This document shows, in pieces, positions 36,907 to 45,930 of a stretch of 64,000 nucleotides of DNA. The stretch's first letter is position 1, and every line of letters begins with the position of its first letter. A program made the translations under genes and the position numbers. The notes under the pieces were generated by a model. It did not search any database. It was not told the origin of the DNA and saw only the letters and a program-made list of their open reading frames with translations. The DNA is from Paenibacillus terrigena DSM 21567 (GTDB taxonomy: Bacteria > Bacillota > Bacilli > Paenibacillales > Paenibacillaceae), in contig NZ_KB895427.1 of the NCBI RefSeq assembly GCF_000374845.1, forward strand, positions 1-64,000, in the 5' to 3' direction.

Positions 36907-37674
36907 TCATGATTGGTCTAGATCTAGCTCCAAGATGACCGGACAATGATCACTGCCCATGATGTGACAATCAATCTTAGCGTCTGTAATGGAGTCATTC
37001 AACTGTGAAGAGACGAGGAAATAGTCTATCCGCCAGCCCACGTTCCGCTCCCGTACCTTCGGCATGTAAGACCACCAGGAATAGATGTCTGTCTGATCCG
37101 GGAAGAGGTGGCGGAACGTATCCGTGAATCCTGAGCCGAGCAACGTCGTCATTTTGCCCCGTTCTTCGAGTGTGAAGCCAGCATTGCCTAAGTTAGGCTT
37201 CGGATGCTTCAGGTCAATCTCCTGATGGGCGACGTTCAAATCTCCGCATACAATGACGGGCTTATGGTTGTCCAATTCTTGCAGATAACCTCTGAATCGA
37301 TCTTCCCATTCCATTCGGTATTCCAGACGTGATAAATCGCGTTTCGCATTTGGGGTATAGACTGTTACGAGGTAGAAGGTATCGAATTCGAGCGTAATTA
37401 CGCGACCTTCAGGTTCGTAGTCTTCCTCGATTCCATACCGGACAGATAACGGCTTCAGCCGAGTGAATACCGCTGTCCCCGAATAGCCTTTCTTCTCCGC
37501 GTAATTCCAGAACTGCATATATTCTTCGCCCAGTTCTAATTCAATCTGCCCTTCCTGCAGCTTCGTTTCTTGCACACAGAATATATCTGCATCCATGTCT
37601 TTGAAGTAATCATAGAACCCTTTGTTCACGCAGGCACGGAGGCCGTTTACATTCCAGGATACGAACTTGATCAT
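36907..37674 (-). CDS. exoA: Exodeoxyribonuclease III / AP endonuclease
   Basis: 255 aa, family length. SWNVNGLRA, QETKLQ (metal Glu), CGDLNVAH, and SDHCPVILEL (catalytic Asp-His) are all present. Cleaves 5' to abasic sites in base-excision repair. Followed closely by the DUF2306 gene; divergent from murI. Confidence 0.96.
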   Translation of the reverse strand: MIKFVSWNVNGLRACVNKGFYDYFKDMDADIFCVQETKLQEGQIELELGEEYMQFWNYAEKKGYSGTAVFTRLKPLSVRYGIEEDYEPEGRVITLEFDTFYLVTVYTPNAKRDLSRLEYRMEWEDRFRGYLQELDNHKPVIVCGDLNVAHQEIDLKHPKPNLGNAGFTLEERGKMTTLLGSGFTDTFRHLFPDQTDIYSWWSYMPKVRERNVGWRIDYFLVSSQLNDSITDAKIDCHIMGSDHCPVILELDLDQS

Positions 37675-37752
37675 GACTTATCTCCTTGCTTATTGACGAT
37701 AGTTTATTTTCTCTAGTGTACCATAGAAGGGACTTCCGTTCGAAGAATCAAC

Positions 37753-37781
37753 TTGCGATCATCGGCAACCCGCGATATTCT
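37753..37781 (+). promoter_or_regulatory. Promoter of murI
   Basis: TTGCGA (37753-37758), 17-base spacer, TATTCT (37776-37781). Confidence 0.5.
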
Positions 37782-37841
37782 AGAATTAGCTATGATTTCT
37801 ACCACATAACTATAAATCTTTACGATAGGAATTGATGACAC

Positions 37842-38636
37842 ATGACAATCGGGTTTTTCGATTCGGGGATCGGCGGCCTTACGGTATTAGCTGAATCGCT
37901 GCGCCGGCTGCCGACAGAGAATTATCTCTTCATGGCAGATACCCTGCATGTCCCTTACGGAACGAAATCGAAGGATGATGTAAGATCATTCATTCTAGAG
38001 GGCGTAGAACAGATGGTGCATGTGGGCATCGATGCGCTGGTCATCGCGTGTAATACAGCGACCAGTATTGCGATTAACGAGCTTCGTGAGCGGTATTCAT
38101 TCCCGATTGTTGGTATGGAGCCTGCGGTAAAGCCTGCAGTAGAGATGAATCGTGCGACAGGGAAGCGGGTGCTCGTCTTCGCAACACCATTAACCTTGCA
38201 GCAGCCTAAATATTATGCGCTTGTACATCGTGTGGATGAAGGGGGAATTGTCGATTCTCTGCCGCTGCCAGAACTTGTCGAATATTGTGAGGCCATGCAG
38301 TTCGATCGTGAGACGATGCGTGATTATTTCCGGTCGCAGCTTGCGGCTTATAACTTAGATGATTATGGAATGATTGTCCTTGGCTGTACCCATTATCCGT
38401 ATTACAAAGGAATTCTCCACGACATCCTGCCATCGCATATCGAGATGATCGACGGCAATGCGGGCACGATTAAGCGGCTGTCTGCCCTGTTGAACCGATA
38501 TGGTATTCCTGCCGGCAGTGGAAGTGGCAGCGTACGGTTTATGTGTTCGGGCAATGACCCTGTCTATTTGGATAAAATGAAGACCGCACTCGCACTAATC
38601 CGCGAGGACGGATATGTAACCCAGAGTGTAGTGTAG
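37842..38636 (+). CDS. murI: Glutamate racemase
   Basis: 264 aa. Makes D-glutamate for peptidoglycan. FFDSGIGGLTV opens the fold; the two catalytic cysteines are in ACNTAT (Cys70) and GCTHYP (about 184). Belongs to the same wall-building theme as dacA, pbpG and ddh in the window. Shares a bidirectional terminator with the convergent carbamate kinase operon. Confidence 0.96.
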   Translation: MTIGFFDSGIGGLTVLAESLRRLPTENYLFMADTLHVPYGTKSKDDVRSFILEGVEQMVHVGIDALVIACNTATSIAINELRERYSFPIVGMEPAVKPAVEMNRATGKRVLVFATPLTLQQPKYYALVHRVDEGGIVDSLPLPELVEYCEAMQFDRETMRDYFRSQLAAYNLDDYGMIVLGCTHYPYYKGILHDILPSHIEMIDGNAGTIKRLSALLNRYGIPAGSGSGSVRFMCSGNDPVYLDKMKTALALIREDGYVTQSVV

Positions 38637-38660
38637 ACCATTGTGTAGATCTATGAATGA

Positions 38661-38702
38661 TAAGGCCGGAAGTTCACGAGCGTGAACTTCCGGCCTATTA
38701 TT
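38661..38702. terminator. Bidirectional terminator
   Basis: AAGGCCGGAAGTTCACG pairs with CGTGAACTTCCGGCCTA around a two-base loop. Ends both murI and the carbamate kinase operon. Confidence 0.9.
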
Positions 38703-38710
38703 CGTTCTAG

Positions 38711-39661
38711 TTATTTTACAATATGCGTTCCTGCATGTTCATGAATAGCATCTTTAAGGCTCTCTGGATTCGTAATAATAACACGAGATCCATTCTTCTC
38801 TAAGAAGCTAAGGCTTGCTTCGATCTTCGGCAGCATACTGCCTGGAGCGAAGTGGTTCTCAGCGACATATTGCTTCGTCTCTTCGACGGTAATCTTCTCC
38901 AGCGCCTTCTGATTCGGTTTGCCGAAGTTGATGCATACGCGGGATACGCCGGTTGTGATGATGAGGGTCTCCGCATTCACTTGCTCTGCGAGCAGGCTTG
39001 TTGCGAAGTCCTTGTCGATCACCGCGTCAACCCCGTCATACGTGTTGTCGCCTGTCCGAACGACGGGAATACCGCCACCGCCTACAGCGATCACCACGTA
39101 ATCTGCATCGACCAGAGATTTGATCGCATCCTTCTCAACGATATCGATGGGCTTCGGTGAAGGAACGACACGACGATAGCCGCGTCCCGAATCTTCGATC
39201 ATTACCCAGTCTGGATGATCCTTCTTCATCGCCTCAGCTTGCTCTAGGGTGAAGAAGGAGCCAACCGGCTTCGTCGGGTTCTGAAAGTTCGGATCATCCT
39301 TGCTGACTTCCACCTGGGTAATGACGCTTGCTACTTTTTTGTTAATACCGCGTCTCGCGAATTCGTTCGTTAGTGCTTGTTGAATTTGGTAGCCGATTCC
39401 CCCTTGAGTATCTGCGACACAGTTCACCAGTGGAATCGTCTGCATGCCGCTCACTTCGCTGGCAATCTCGACACGTTGCATAGCAAATCCAACTTGGGGG
39501 CCGTTACCGTGGGTAACGACAACCTTATAACCTTCCTGAACCATATCTGCGATATTAACGACGGTCTCACGAACGGCTTCATATTGATCTTGAATCGAAT
39601 CGCGGCCGTTATCACGTACTAATGAATTGCCACCGATGGCTACAATGACGAGTTTACTCAT
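38711..39661 (-). CDS. arcC: Carbamate kinase, last gene of the carbamoyl operon
   Basis: 316 aa. Converts carbamoyl phosphate and ADP to ATP, ammonia and CO2. Amino-acid kinase fold: VAIGGNSL, THGNGPQVG, VIAVGGGGIPV. There are no arginine deiminase or ornithine transcarbamylase genes here; instead it is the last gene of a six-gene operon with FdrA/DUF1116/DUF2877, as AllK-type kinases are in enterobacterial allantoin clusters. It would harvest energy from their product. Confidence 0.94.
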   Translation of the reverse strand: MSKLVIVAIGGNSLVRDNGRDSIQDQYEAVRETVVNIADMVQEGYKVVVTHGNGPQVGFAMQRVEIASEVSGMQTIPLVNCVADTQGGIGYQIQQALTNEFARRGINKKVASVITQVEVSKDDPNFQNPTKPVGSFFTLEQAEAMKKDHPDWVMIEDSGRGYRRVVPSPKPIDIVEKDAIKSLVDADYVVIAVGGGGIPVVRTGDNTYDGVDAVIDKDFATSLLAEQVNAETLIITTGVSRVCINFGKPNQKALEKITVEETKQYVAENHFAPGSMLPKIEASLSFLEKNGSRVIITNPESLKDAIHEHAGTHIVK

Positions 39662-39680
39662 GGGGATTCCTCCTAAGAAA

Positions 39681-41159
39681 TTAAGATGCTTTCACTCCTG
39701 TCTCACGTTCTTGGACAGTCGTGTGGTTGTTGAATCGATAGAATATGCCATAGAGCACACCTGAGATAATCAATCCGCTCAGGAATGCGGATTTGCTGAT
39801 GGCGGCAAGGACGGCGACGTCTTTGAAGAATGCGCCGGACAATACGATCAGGAAGCTGATGATGAATACAGTACAAGCTATGACATTATAGCCGCTCTTA
39901 TGCTCGCCGTTATCGCCTTGCTTCAAGTAGATCGCGGATAGGTTCAGCATTCTTTTCCGTTCCAGGAAGAAGCTCGTTAGCATGATACCCGTAATCGGGC
40001 CATACATGGAACCGATGAAGCTATAGAATAGATACAGCGCTTGTGTGCCATTGACGAGCTTCCAAGGCAAGATCGCTGTTCCGATAATGGCAGTAAGAAT
40101 CGCCGCCGTCTTCACATTGAACACCTTTGGTAGAAGCGCGGTCATTTGCAAGCCGGAAGGAAGCAAGTTACCGAATACAACATAGCTTGTCGATGCAATA
40201 TTTAAGGTAAGCAACAGCACGATAACGATGAACGGATTACCGATTTGGTCGATGGCTGCAACGATATTGAATCCTTCGATGCCAAATGCGATTTGTGTAC
40301 CTACGAGTAGAGCTACGCAAGTGATACCGAATAGGATATACGAAGCGATCATGCCGAGCGGTAAGCCGATCATTGGTGCTTTGTCTGTCTTCGCACGCTG
40401 CGTAAGATCTGAGATGTTCACGATTGGACCGCCCCAGTTCGATACGAGTGCACTGACACAAGCGATAAAGACAAGCGGGCTTGAAGTCGGATTCGCTGGT
40501 GTGTAATCAAAGATCGGTCCGAATCCGCCAGCCACGCTGATGGCCCAGATTGCAGCGCCTACGATGAAGATATAAATGATGGGTGAAGACCATTTACTGA
40601 ACACACTAAGAATTTTCATGCCGCCTAGGAATAATCCCACGGTGATGACCCACAGAATGATGTAGGATATCATCGTCGGGAAATCGAGTCCTAGGAAGTT
40701 AAAACCGGGAACCATGTCCATATAGCCTGGGAAGATTTTCGTGAAAATAACGTTAAAGGATTGTGCCCCAATAATCGTCTTTGTTCCGAAGAATACGACC
40801 CCCGCTATTAGCCCGCGGCATAATGCAGGAATAACCGAACCTTTCACGCCAAAGGAGCTTCGTAGTAACATCGAATATCCAATGCCGTATTTCGAACCTG
40901 CGTAGCCATTCAACACATAACCGACCGATACGATAATTGCCGCTGTCATGACCGCCCACAGCACTTGCGGGACAGACAAACCAAGTACGAAAAATCCCGC
41001 CACGGTCATGTACGACATCAAGTTATGCACAGCGCCCATCCAAACTGTAATGTAGTTGAAAGTGCTCCAATCACGCTTCTCAGGGGATTTCGGTAGAATA
41101 TCCTCTGCATATCCGTAAGATTTGAACTCTTCGATACTACGATTGTTGACCTGTTCCAT
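39681..41159 (-). CDS. NCS1 family purine/allantoin-type permease
   Basis: 492 aa, twelve hydrophobic helices. WSTFNYITVWMGAVHNLMSY is the helix 1 signature of the nucleobase-cation-symport-1 group (cytosine, allantoin, hydantoin permeases), and VSNWGGPIVNISDLTQRAKT matches the helix 6 region. Imports the operon's substrate by proton or sodium symport; which one (allantoin, oxalurate, other ureide) cannot be read from sequence. 19 bases before arcC. Confidence 0.9.
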   Translation of the reverse strand: MEQVNNRSIEEFKSYGYAEDILPKSPEKRDWSTFNYITVWMGAVHNLMSYMTVAGFFVLGLSVPQVLWAVMTAAIIVSVGYVLNGYAGSKYGIGYSMLLRSSFGVKGSVIPALCRGLIAGVVFFGTKTIIGAQSFNVIFTKIFPGYMDMVPGFNFLGLDFPTMISYIILWVITVGLFLGGMKILSVFSKWSSPIIYIFIVGAAIWAISVAGGFGPIFDYTPANPTSSPLVFIACVSALVSNWGGPIVNISDLTQRAKTDKAPMIGLPLGMIASYILFGITCVALLVGTQIAFGIEGFNIVAAIDQIGNPFIVIVLLLTLNIASTSYVVFGNLLPSGLQMTALLPKVFNVKTAAILTAIIGTAILPWKLVNGTQALYLFYSFIGSMYGPITGIMLTSFFLERKRMLNLSAIYLKQGDNGEHKSGYNVIACTVFIISFLIVLSGAFFKDVAVLAAISKSAFLSGLIISGVLYGIFYRFNNHTTVQERETGVKAS

Positions 41160-41222
41160 CGTAATTCTCCTATCTCTATTAAGTTGACAAAGATCTACTG
41201 CGGCTTGTTACAAGATAAGGAT

Positions 41223-42647
41223 TTAGCTGATTTTGTCACTTAAAGCGAGCAATGCTTTCTCGAACGCTTCCGTTGGTGGGTACGTAATTCCCGCACCAAT
41301 CATGCCAATACCCGGCTCCTTATGAGCAATCGCTGTGTTGATGACGGGAAGAATACCTGTCTGAATGACATTGCGAACATCGATACCTGTTGCAATCCCG
41401 CTGAAGTTCAGCAGAGGAATTGTCACGTTCGGATTCTCTGTTGTCGTAATTTCCTTCATTTTTGTCGAGAAGCCAAGTGCTTCTTCTACCGTACCGCCGA
41501 CAAGAGCGACAATCGCTGGCGCTGCTGCCATCGCGAATCCGCCGATTCCGTACGTCTCTGTAATCGCGCTATCGCCGATATCTAGGCCCGAATCTTCTGG
41601 CTTGTAGCCCGCGAACATTGGTCCAATAACCTTCTGTGCAGGGCCCGTGAACCACGTGTTGCCTGGTATACCGCTGACACGAATACCGAACTCAACCCCA
41701 TTACGCGCCATGGTCGTAACAATTGTACTGTTCTCAATACCATGAGCTGCATCCAGTGCGCATTTGCAGAGGGCCATCCACGTTGGTCCGGAGAAGTAAT
41801 CGCTGCTCGCAACGAAATCGAAGACTTCACGTTTCTCTTCTGTTGTGAAATTCGTCTCTAGAATGAAAGGTGTCAGCGCTTGAATGAGCAAGCTTGTACC
41901 AGCATTGTTCCGGTTATGACACTCGTCGCCCATATGAAGCGCTTGTGCCAGCATGAGACGAAGATCGATACCATTCGACAATTTCATCGCGTCACGAAGC
42001 ATCGGACCGAGTACGTCGCGCATCCAGTTCAGGCGAGCGATAACCGTCTCGTCATTCGCACCCATGCGCAGGATTTTGGACATTTGCTCACTGAGGTTCG
42101 TGTAAGCGATGTTGCCATACGTTCTATTTTCAACGATGTGCATGAACATGGATGCGGAGGTGACGCCAGCCATGGAGCCTACACAGTTGTGTTCGTGACA
42201 AGGTGCAAATGTAATTTTGCCGGATGCAGCGACTTTGGCAGCTTCTTCCAGATTCTTCGCTAGGCCTTCGAATACGATCGCGCCCGTTACCGCGCCTCTC
42301 ATGGCACCGTTCATGCGATCCCACGTAATCGGAGGACCCGAGTGAAGAATCGTTGTTTTCGTCATACCAGGCACGCAGTTGATCGCTTGGTCGAAGCCGA
42401 TCAAGATCGGTTGGGAGTTCACGATACGCTCAACTGCCAATTTGTTCGCTGCTTCGATTTTCTCGAGCAATGCTGGATCCTCGAGTTTATCGAGTGCTGT
42501 GATCAATTCTGGTTTGCCGCCACCTGGTGGTTTCCACTCAAGGTGTGTCGCTGTCGCGTTTTGCTTCAAGATATCGTCTTTGAAAAATTCGATCCCCACA
42601 TTGATGACATTCAATTTGCTGTTAAAAAGTTCATTTATTTTACTCAT
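41223..42647 (-). CDS. allG: DUF1116 protein, oxamate carbamoyltransferase subunit AllG-like
   Basis: 474 aa, YlbE family (PF06545). GFDQAINCVPGMTKTTILHS, APCHEHNCVGSMAGVTS (with conserved Cys and His) and LHMGDECHNRNNAGTS are typical. In E. coli, YlbE (AllG) with FdrA (AllF) and YlbF (AllH) was assigned as oxamate transcarbamylase, which phosphorolyses oxalurate. Six bases after fdrA, so translationally coupled. The specific substrate here is inferred. Confidence 0.85.
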   Translation of the reverse strand: MSKINELFNSKLNVINVGIEFFKDDILKQNATATHLEWKPPGGGKPELITALDKLEDPALLEKIEAANKLAVERIVNSQPILIGFDQAINCVPGMTKTTILHSGPPITWDRMNGAMRGAVTGAIVFEGLAKNLEEAAKVAASGKITFAPCHEHNCVGSMAGVTSASMFMHIVENRTYGNIAYTNLSEQMSKILRMGANDETVIARLNWMRDVLGPMLRDAMKLSNGIDLRLMLAQALHMGDECHNRNNAGTSLLIQALTPFILETNFTTEEKREVFDFVASSDYFSGPTWMALCKCALDAAHGIENSTIVTTMARNGVEFGIRVSGIPGNTWFTGPAQKVIGPMFAGYKPEDSGLDIGDSAITETYGIGGFAMAAAPAIVALVGGTVEEALGFSTKMKEITTTENPNVTIPLLNFSGIATGIDVRNVIQTGILPVINTAIAHKEPGIGMIGAGITYPPTEAFEKALLALSDKIS

Positions 42648-42653
42648 GATTCA

Positions 42654-44198
42654 TTAAGCCCCTTTCACGACAAATTCTCTGGATAGCAGACCTGCATTCG
42701 TGCTACTGCTTGCGATCGTAACGCCTGCTTCCATCAACTTGTTCACTTGGTCTTCAATCTTCGGACTGTCGAGATCTGTACCGAGAACGTAGCCGAGGAT
42801 TTCAAGATGTCTACCTTCCTTCGCAGCCAGTTCCTTCGCTTCGATAATCGCAGGAAGCATGACGCCAACTGGATCCTCATGCGAGCCGAAGCCAAGAATG
42901 AAGTCCATGACAATGACGCCAACCTCGGGATCTTTCGCTTCTTGCAAGAAACGTGCGATCCGTGTCGAAGGGTCAATCATTGGATGCGGTTTGCCGTTCG
43001 TGAAGTCATCATCGCCAAGATCAAGGAATGTATGCTCTTTGCTAACATGCAGATCTTTCAGTTTGTAGTCAGGGTTCTTCTGAATATTGCTATAGACGTT
43101 ATCGAACTTATCCATGGCGATGTACATCGCTTCATCACACAGCGTACCGCCGCAGAACAATCCGCGAATATATTTTTGCTCGGGTGTTAATTTCGCACGA
43201 ATTTCTTCAACAAGTGGAATGTTAAGCGCGCGCTTGTTGATGGTGCTCTCGTCTGCGCCAGCGAGTACAACGGCTTTAAGCGCTGCTTCCTTAGAGGTCT
43301 TCGCGAAATGCCCGCCTGCAGCAACAACCGATTCTTCCGTTCCGCCGATGAAGTAGACCACGACGGGCTTCTTGCACAGCTTGATTTGATCGAGCACTTT
43401 TTTCTCAACACTTGGTGCTGGTGGCTTAGAGATCAAGACGATCACTTTGGTTGCCTCATCTTCATCAAGCGCTTTCATGCCATCCAGCATCATGATGCCG
43501 CCAACTTGTTCACTCAGGTCACGACCGCCTGTACCGATCAACTGTGTAATGCCGCCGCCGAAGTCATGGATACGAACGCTAACTTCTTGGCTGCCAGTAC
43601 CGGATGCGCCGACGATCCCGATGTTGCCGCGTCGAACGGAGTTACCAAAGCAGAGTGCGACATTACCGATAATCGCTGTTCCGCAGTCTGGACCCATGAC
43701 GAGCAAGCCTTTTTCATGTGCATATTGTTTCAATGCGATCTCATCTTCGATACTTACGTTGTCGCTGAAGAGCATAACGTGTAGGTCGTTATCTAACGCT
43801 TTCCTAGCTTCTCTTGCTGCATATGCACCGTTTACGGAGATGACCGCTAGGTTAGCTTCTGGGATGCTTTTTGCTGCGGAATCAATCGTTGGATATTTGA
43901 TGTCGCTTGTTCCTTTTGCTACGCCTTTGTTCTTGAATAGCTCTTCGATTTTCAGGAATGCGCTTTCACAAAGCTCATCAGTTGCTGCTTTCACGACAAT
44001 CATCAGGTCGCTTGTTTTGGCCTCTTCCAGTTCAGGTGTTAAGAGTCCAACATTGCGAAGAACTTCTTTATTCATTTCCGTTCCCATCGCGATAACCGCT
44101 TGCTCCACACCTTCAATTTGGTTCGCTTTGGTGGATAGGGACATCAAGGACACAGAATCGAAATACGTACTTTGTTTGATTACAACTTTTGTGGACAT
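42654..44198 (-). CDS. fdrA: FdrA family protein, oxamate carbamoyltransferase subunit AllF-like
   Basis: 514 aa. Succinyl-CoA-synthetase-alpha-like Rossmann domains: LLVMGPDCGTAIIG, GIVGASGTGSQEVSV and LIGTGGRDLSEQVGG. Despite older acyl-CoA synthetase labels, the E. coli homologue is a subunit of oxamate transcarbamylase. AGGAGGT SD. The first codons overlap the end of the DUF2877 gene by 19 bases. Gene order DUF2877-fdrA-DUF1116 gives a complete three-subunit set. Confidence 0.88.
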   Translation of the reverse strand: MSTKVVIKQSTYFDSVSLMSLSTKANQIEGVEQAVIAMGTEMNKEVLRNVGLLTPELEEAKTSDLMIVVKAATDELCESAFLKIEELFKNKGVAKGTSDIKYPTIDSAAKSIPEANLAVISVNGAYAAREARKALDNDLHVMLFSDNVSIEDEIALKQYAHEKGLLVMGPDCGTAIIGNVALCFGNSVRRGNIGIVGASGTGSQEVSVRIHDFGGGITQLIGTGGRDLSEQVGGIMMLDGMKALDEDEATKVIVLISKPPAPSVEKKVLDQIKLCKKPVVVYFIGGTEESVVAAGGHFAKTSKEAALKAVVLAGADESTINKRALNIPLVEEIRAKLTPEQKYIRGLFCGGTLCDEAMYIAMDKFDNVYSNIQKNPDYKLKDLHVSKEHTFLDLGDDDFTNGKPHPMIDPSTRIARFLQEAKDPEVGVIVMDFILGFGSHEDPVGVMLPAIIEAKELAAKEGRHLEILGYVLGTDLDSPKIEDQVNKLMEAGVTIASSSTNAGLLSREFVVKGA

Positions 44199-45085
44199 AC
44201 TGTACCTCCTGCTTTTATGTTGATCTCCAATCCACAGACAATCCCGTAGACGATGTCCGTGCCTGATGAAGATCCGATATTTAATACCTTATCTAAAGAG
44301 AGAATCAACTCTTCTTGTTTACCGCATGTAATGGAATGAAGCAAACGGGTGATAGATTCCCTCACTCGACCCTTGGATGCTTGCTTGAGTGCTGTATAAC
44401 TAATCTCATTGGTCAATGTTCTTGCGACGTCGACGATTTTCTCGCCGAATCCTAGATAGATGCGGCCTAGGCTGTTCTCCATATGGAAAGTAGAGAGCAG
44501 GCCGACGAGAAAGTCATCTCCCGAAGGGGTTAGCCCAGGCCCAAGGCCGATGAGCCCAGCCGCATGGCGAAGTGCATCCGAGACGCGATGTTGAAGTAGT
44601 GCTTCCTGAAGCATCAGGGAACGTTCGCTTAGCAACCTGGATGTTTCTTGTTCAAATATGCTGCTCGTCGTTAAATCGGGCTTCATGCCACCGCATTTCC
44701 CGCGTTGTTCGATGATTTTTTTCGTAAATGCTAGATGATTGATAACAGATCCGATGTCATTCGGGAAAAAAGGAAGCTGACATTCCCACGTCGTAACTTG
44801 ATCCATCACGATCAACAATTGATCTCCAATGTGTACAATTCGTTGGTCAGCATATACCTTGTCGTTGACTTTTATCGCAAGCTCGCTGAATCGATCCATG
44901 TCGATTAGCATTGTATTGGGTGCATTATCCAAGTGCTGGCATGCCAAGGTATATAATTCGCCATTTTCGCTGCATTCGACATTTATCGTTCTGTCGAATA
45001 CACTATGCACATAACCATGAAATGTCGTGTGCTGTAGTTGATTGATCCAATCCAGATCACCAGATCGTGCATGATGAATACGCAT
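44180..45085 (-). CDS. allH: DUF2877 protein, oxamate carbamoyltransferase subunit AllH-like
   Basis: 301 aa, YlbF(E. coli)/AllH family (PF11392). The signature GLGPGLTPSGDDFLVGLL lies near residue 165; the C-terminal third has IGSSSGTDIVYGIVCGL. The N-terminal half is family-specific and poorly conserved. GAAGGGAAG SD. Third subunit of the presumed carbamoyltransferase. Confidence 0.85.
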   Translation of the reverse strand: MRIHHARSGDLDWINQLQHTTFHGYVHSVFDRTINVECSENGELYTLACQHLDNAPNTMLIDMDRFSELAIKVNDKVYADQRIVHIGDQLLIVMDQVTTWECQLPFFPNDIGSVINHLAFTKKIIEQRGKCGGMKPDLTTSSIFEQETSRLLSERSLMLQEALLQHRVSDALRHAAGLIGLGPGLTPSGDDFLVGLLSTFHMENSLGRIYLGFGEKIVDVARTLTNEISYTALKQASKGRVRESITRLLHSITCGKQEELILSLDKVLNIGSSSGTDIVYGIVCGLEINIKAGGTVCPQKL

Positions 45086-45166
45086 TTGCTAGCACTTCCC
45101 TTCTTGTATTTCTAAGATGGACCGCGGTCAATGCGCAGGCTGGATGGTTCATCGCACGGCAATGTT

Positions 45167-45775
45167 TTACTTTGCTCCTGCTGCTAACAAGATTTGCTCG
45201 ATTTCGCCGAAACCTTTCTTTCTTGCAAGCTCAAGTGGTGTTACACCGTACTTATCCACCATGTGTACATTTGCGCCATGTTCGATCAAGAGCTTAATGA
45301 TGGTTTGCTGCTTCTCTCCGCCATCATTCAAGATGATCGCTTCGATGAGCGGCGTCCAGCCCACGAAATTCGTATGATTCACATTGATGTCGGTTGTGGT
45401 CAGAAGTTCACGAACGACTTCAACATGGCCTTTCTCGCTGGCAGGGGTAATGCCGACACCGCCGAAGCGCGTCAATAATTCAACGTTCGTATTCGCTTTG
45501 ACCATCATTTTAACAAGCTCTAGTTTGCCGTTAATGCAGCCGAACAAGAAGGGATTGAAGCATGTCTCGTCTTGCAAATCCACATTCACTCCAGCTTCAA
45601 CGAGGAAGGATACAGCCGCCAAATGATCATTCATTGCAGCGATCAGAATCGCCGTTCTTTTTTGCTTGTTTCTTACGTTGATGTCGATACCTTGCTCTAA
45701 GCATTTCTTCAAAGTTGCGACATCGCCCTGACTTGCTGCTTCAAGGAACTGTTGTACCAAGTTGTTGTCTGACAT
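45167..45775 (-). CDS. Ankyrin-repeat protein, first gene of the carbamoyl operon
   Basis: 202 aa, five ankyrin repeats end to end: AASQGDVATLKKCLEQGIDI, then KRTAILIAAMNDHLAAVSFL, CFNPFLFGCINGKLELVKMM, a fourth (GITPASEKGHVEVVRELL) and a fifth (GVTPLELARKKGFGEIEQIL). No signal peptide or other domain, so a cytoplasmic binding protein. Leads the operon, directly facing pucR. May bind one of the enzyme subunits or the regulator; that is speculation from position. Confidence 0.88.
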   Translation of the reverse strand: MSDNNLVQQFLEAASQGDVATLKKCLEQGIDINVRNKQKRTAILIAAMNDHLAAVSFLVEAGVNVDLQDETCFNPFLFGCINGKLELVKMMVKANTNVELLTRFGGVGITPASEKGHVEVVRELLTTTDINVNHTNFVGWTPLIEAIILNDGGEKQQTIIKLLIEHGANVHMVDKYGVTPLELARKKGFGEIEQILLAAGAK

Positions 45776-45839
45776 CCGAAAACCTCCACATCGTGAATTG
45801 GTGTTGCAGAATTATTGTAGTGCGGTTACATGAATTGGG

Positions 45840-45892
45840 CATTGGTTATCAACACTAAAAAAAGTCGAAGTCCATTGTGCAGGGTGCACAAT
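45840..45892. promoter_or_regulatory. Operator region between the carbamoyl operon and pucR
   Basis: ATTGTGCA-GGG-TGCACAAT (45874-45892) is a perfect 8-bp inverted repeat. CATTGGTTAT (45840-45849) matches the core of the B. subtilis PucR box (CNTTGGTTAA) but for the last base. Both lie between the divergent starts, where one regulator could control both. Confidence 0.55.
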
Positions 45893-45930
45893 AATACAAT
45901 CGAACTGGTAAAAATAAAGGGGTGAGGAAA

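Noticed and set aside
38711-39661. Arginine deiminase pathway
   Set aside because: Carbamate kinase is present, but no arcA, arcB or arcD homologue is in the window; the neighbours point to ureide breakdown instead.
43447-44223. 258-codon open frame on + inside fdrA
   Set aside because: Antisense shadow of fdrA; Ser/Pro/Ile-rich with no motif, and the minus-strand gene has an SD and family signatures.
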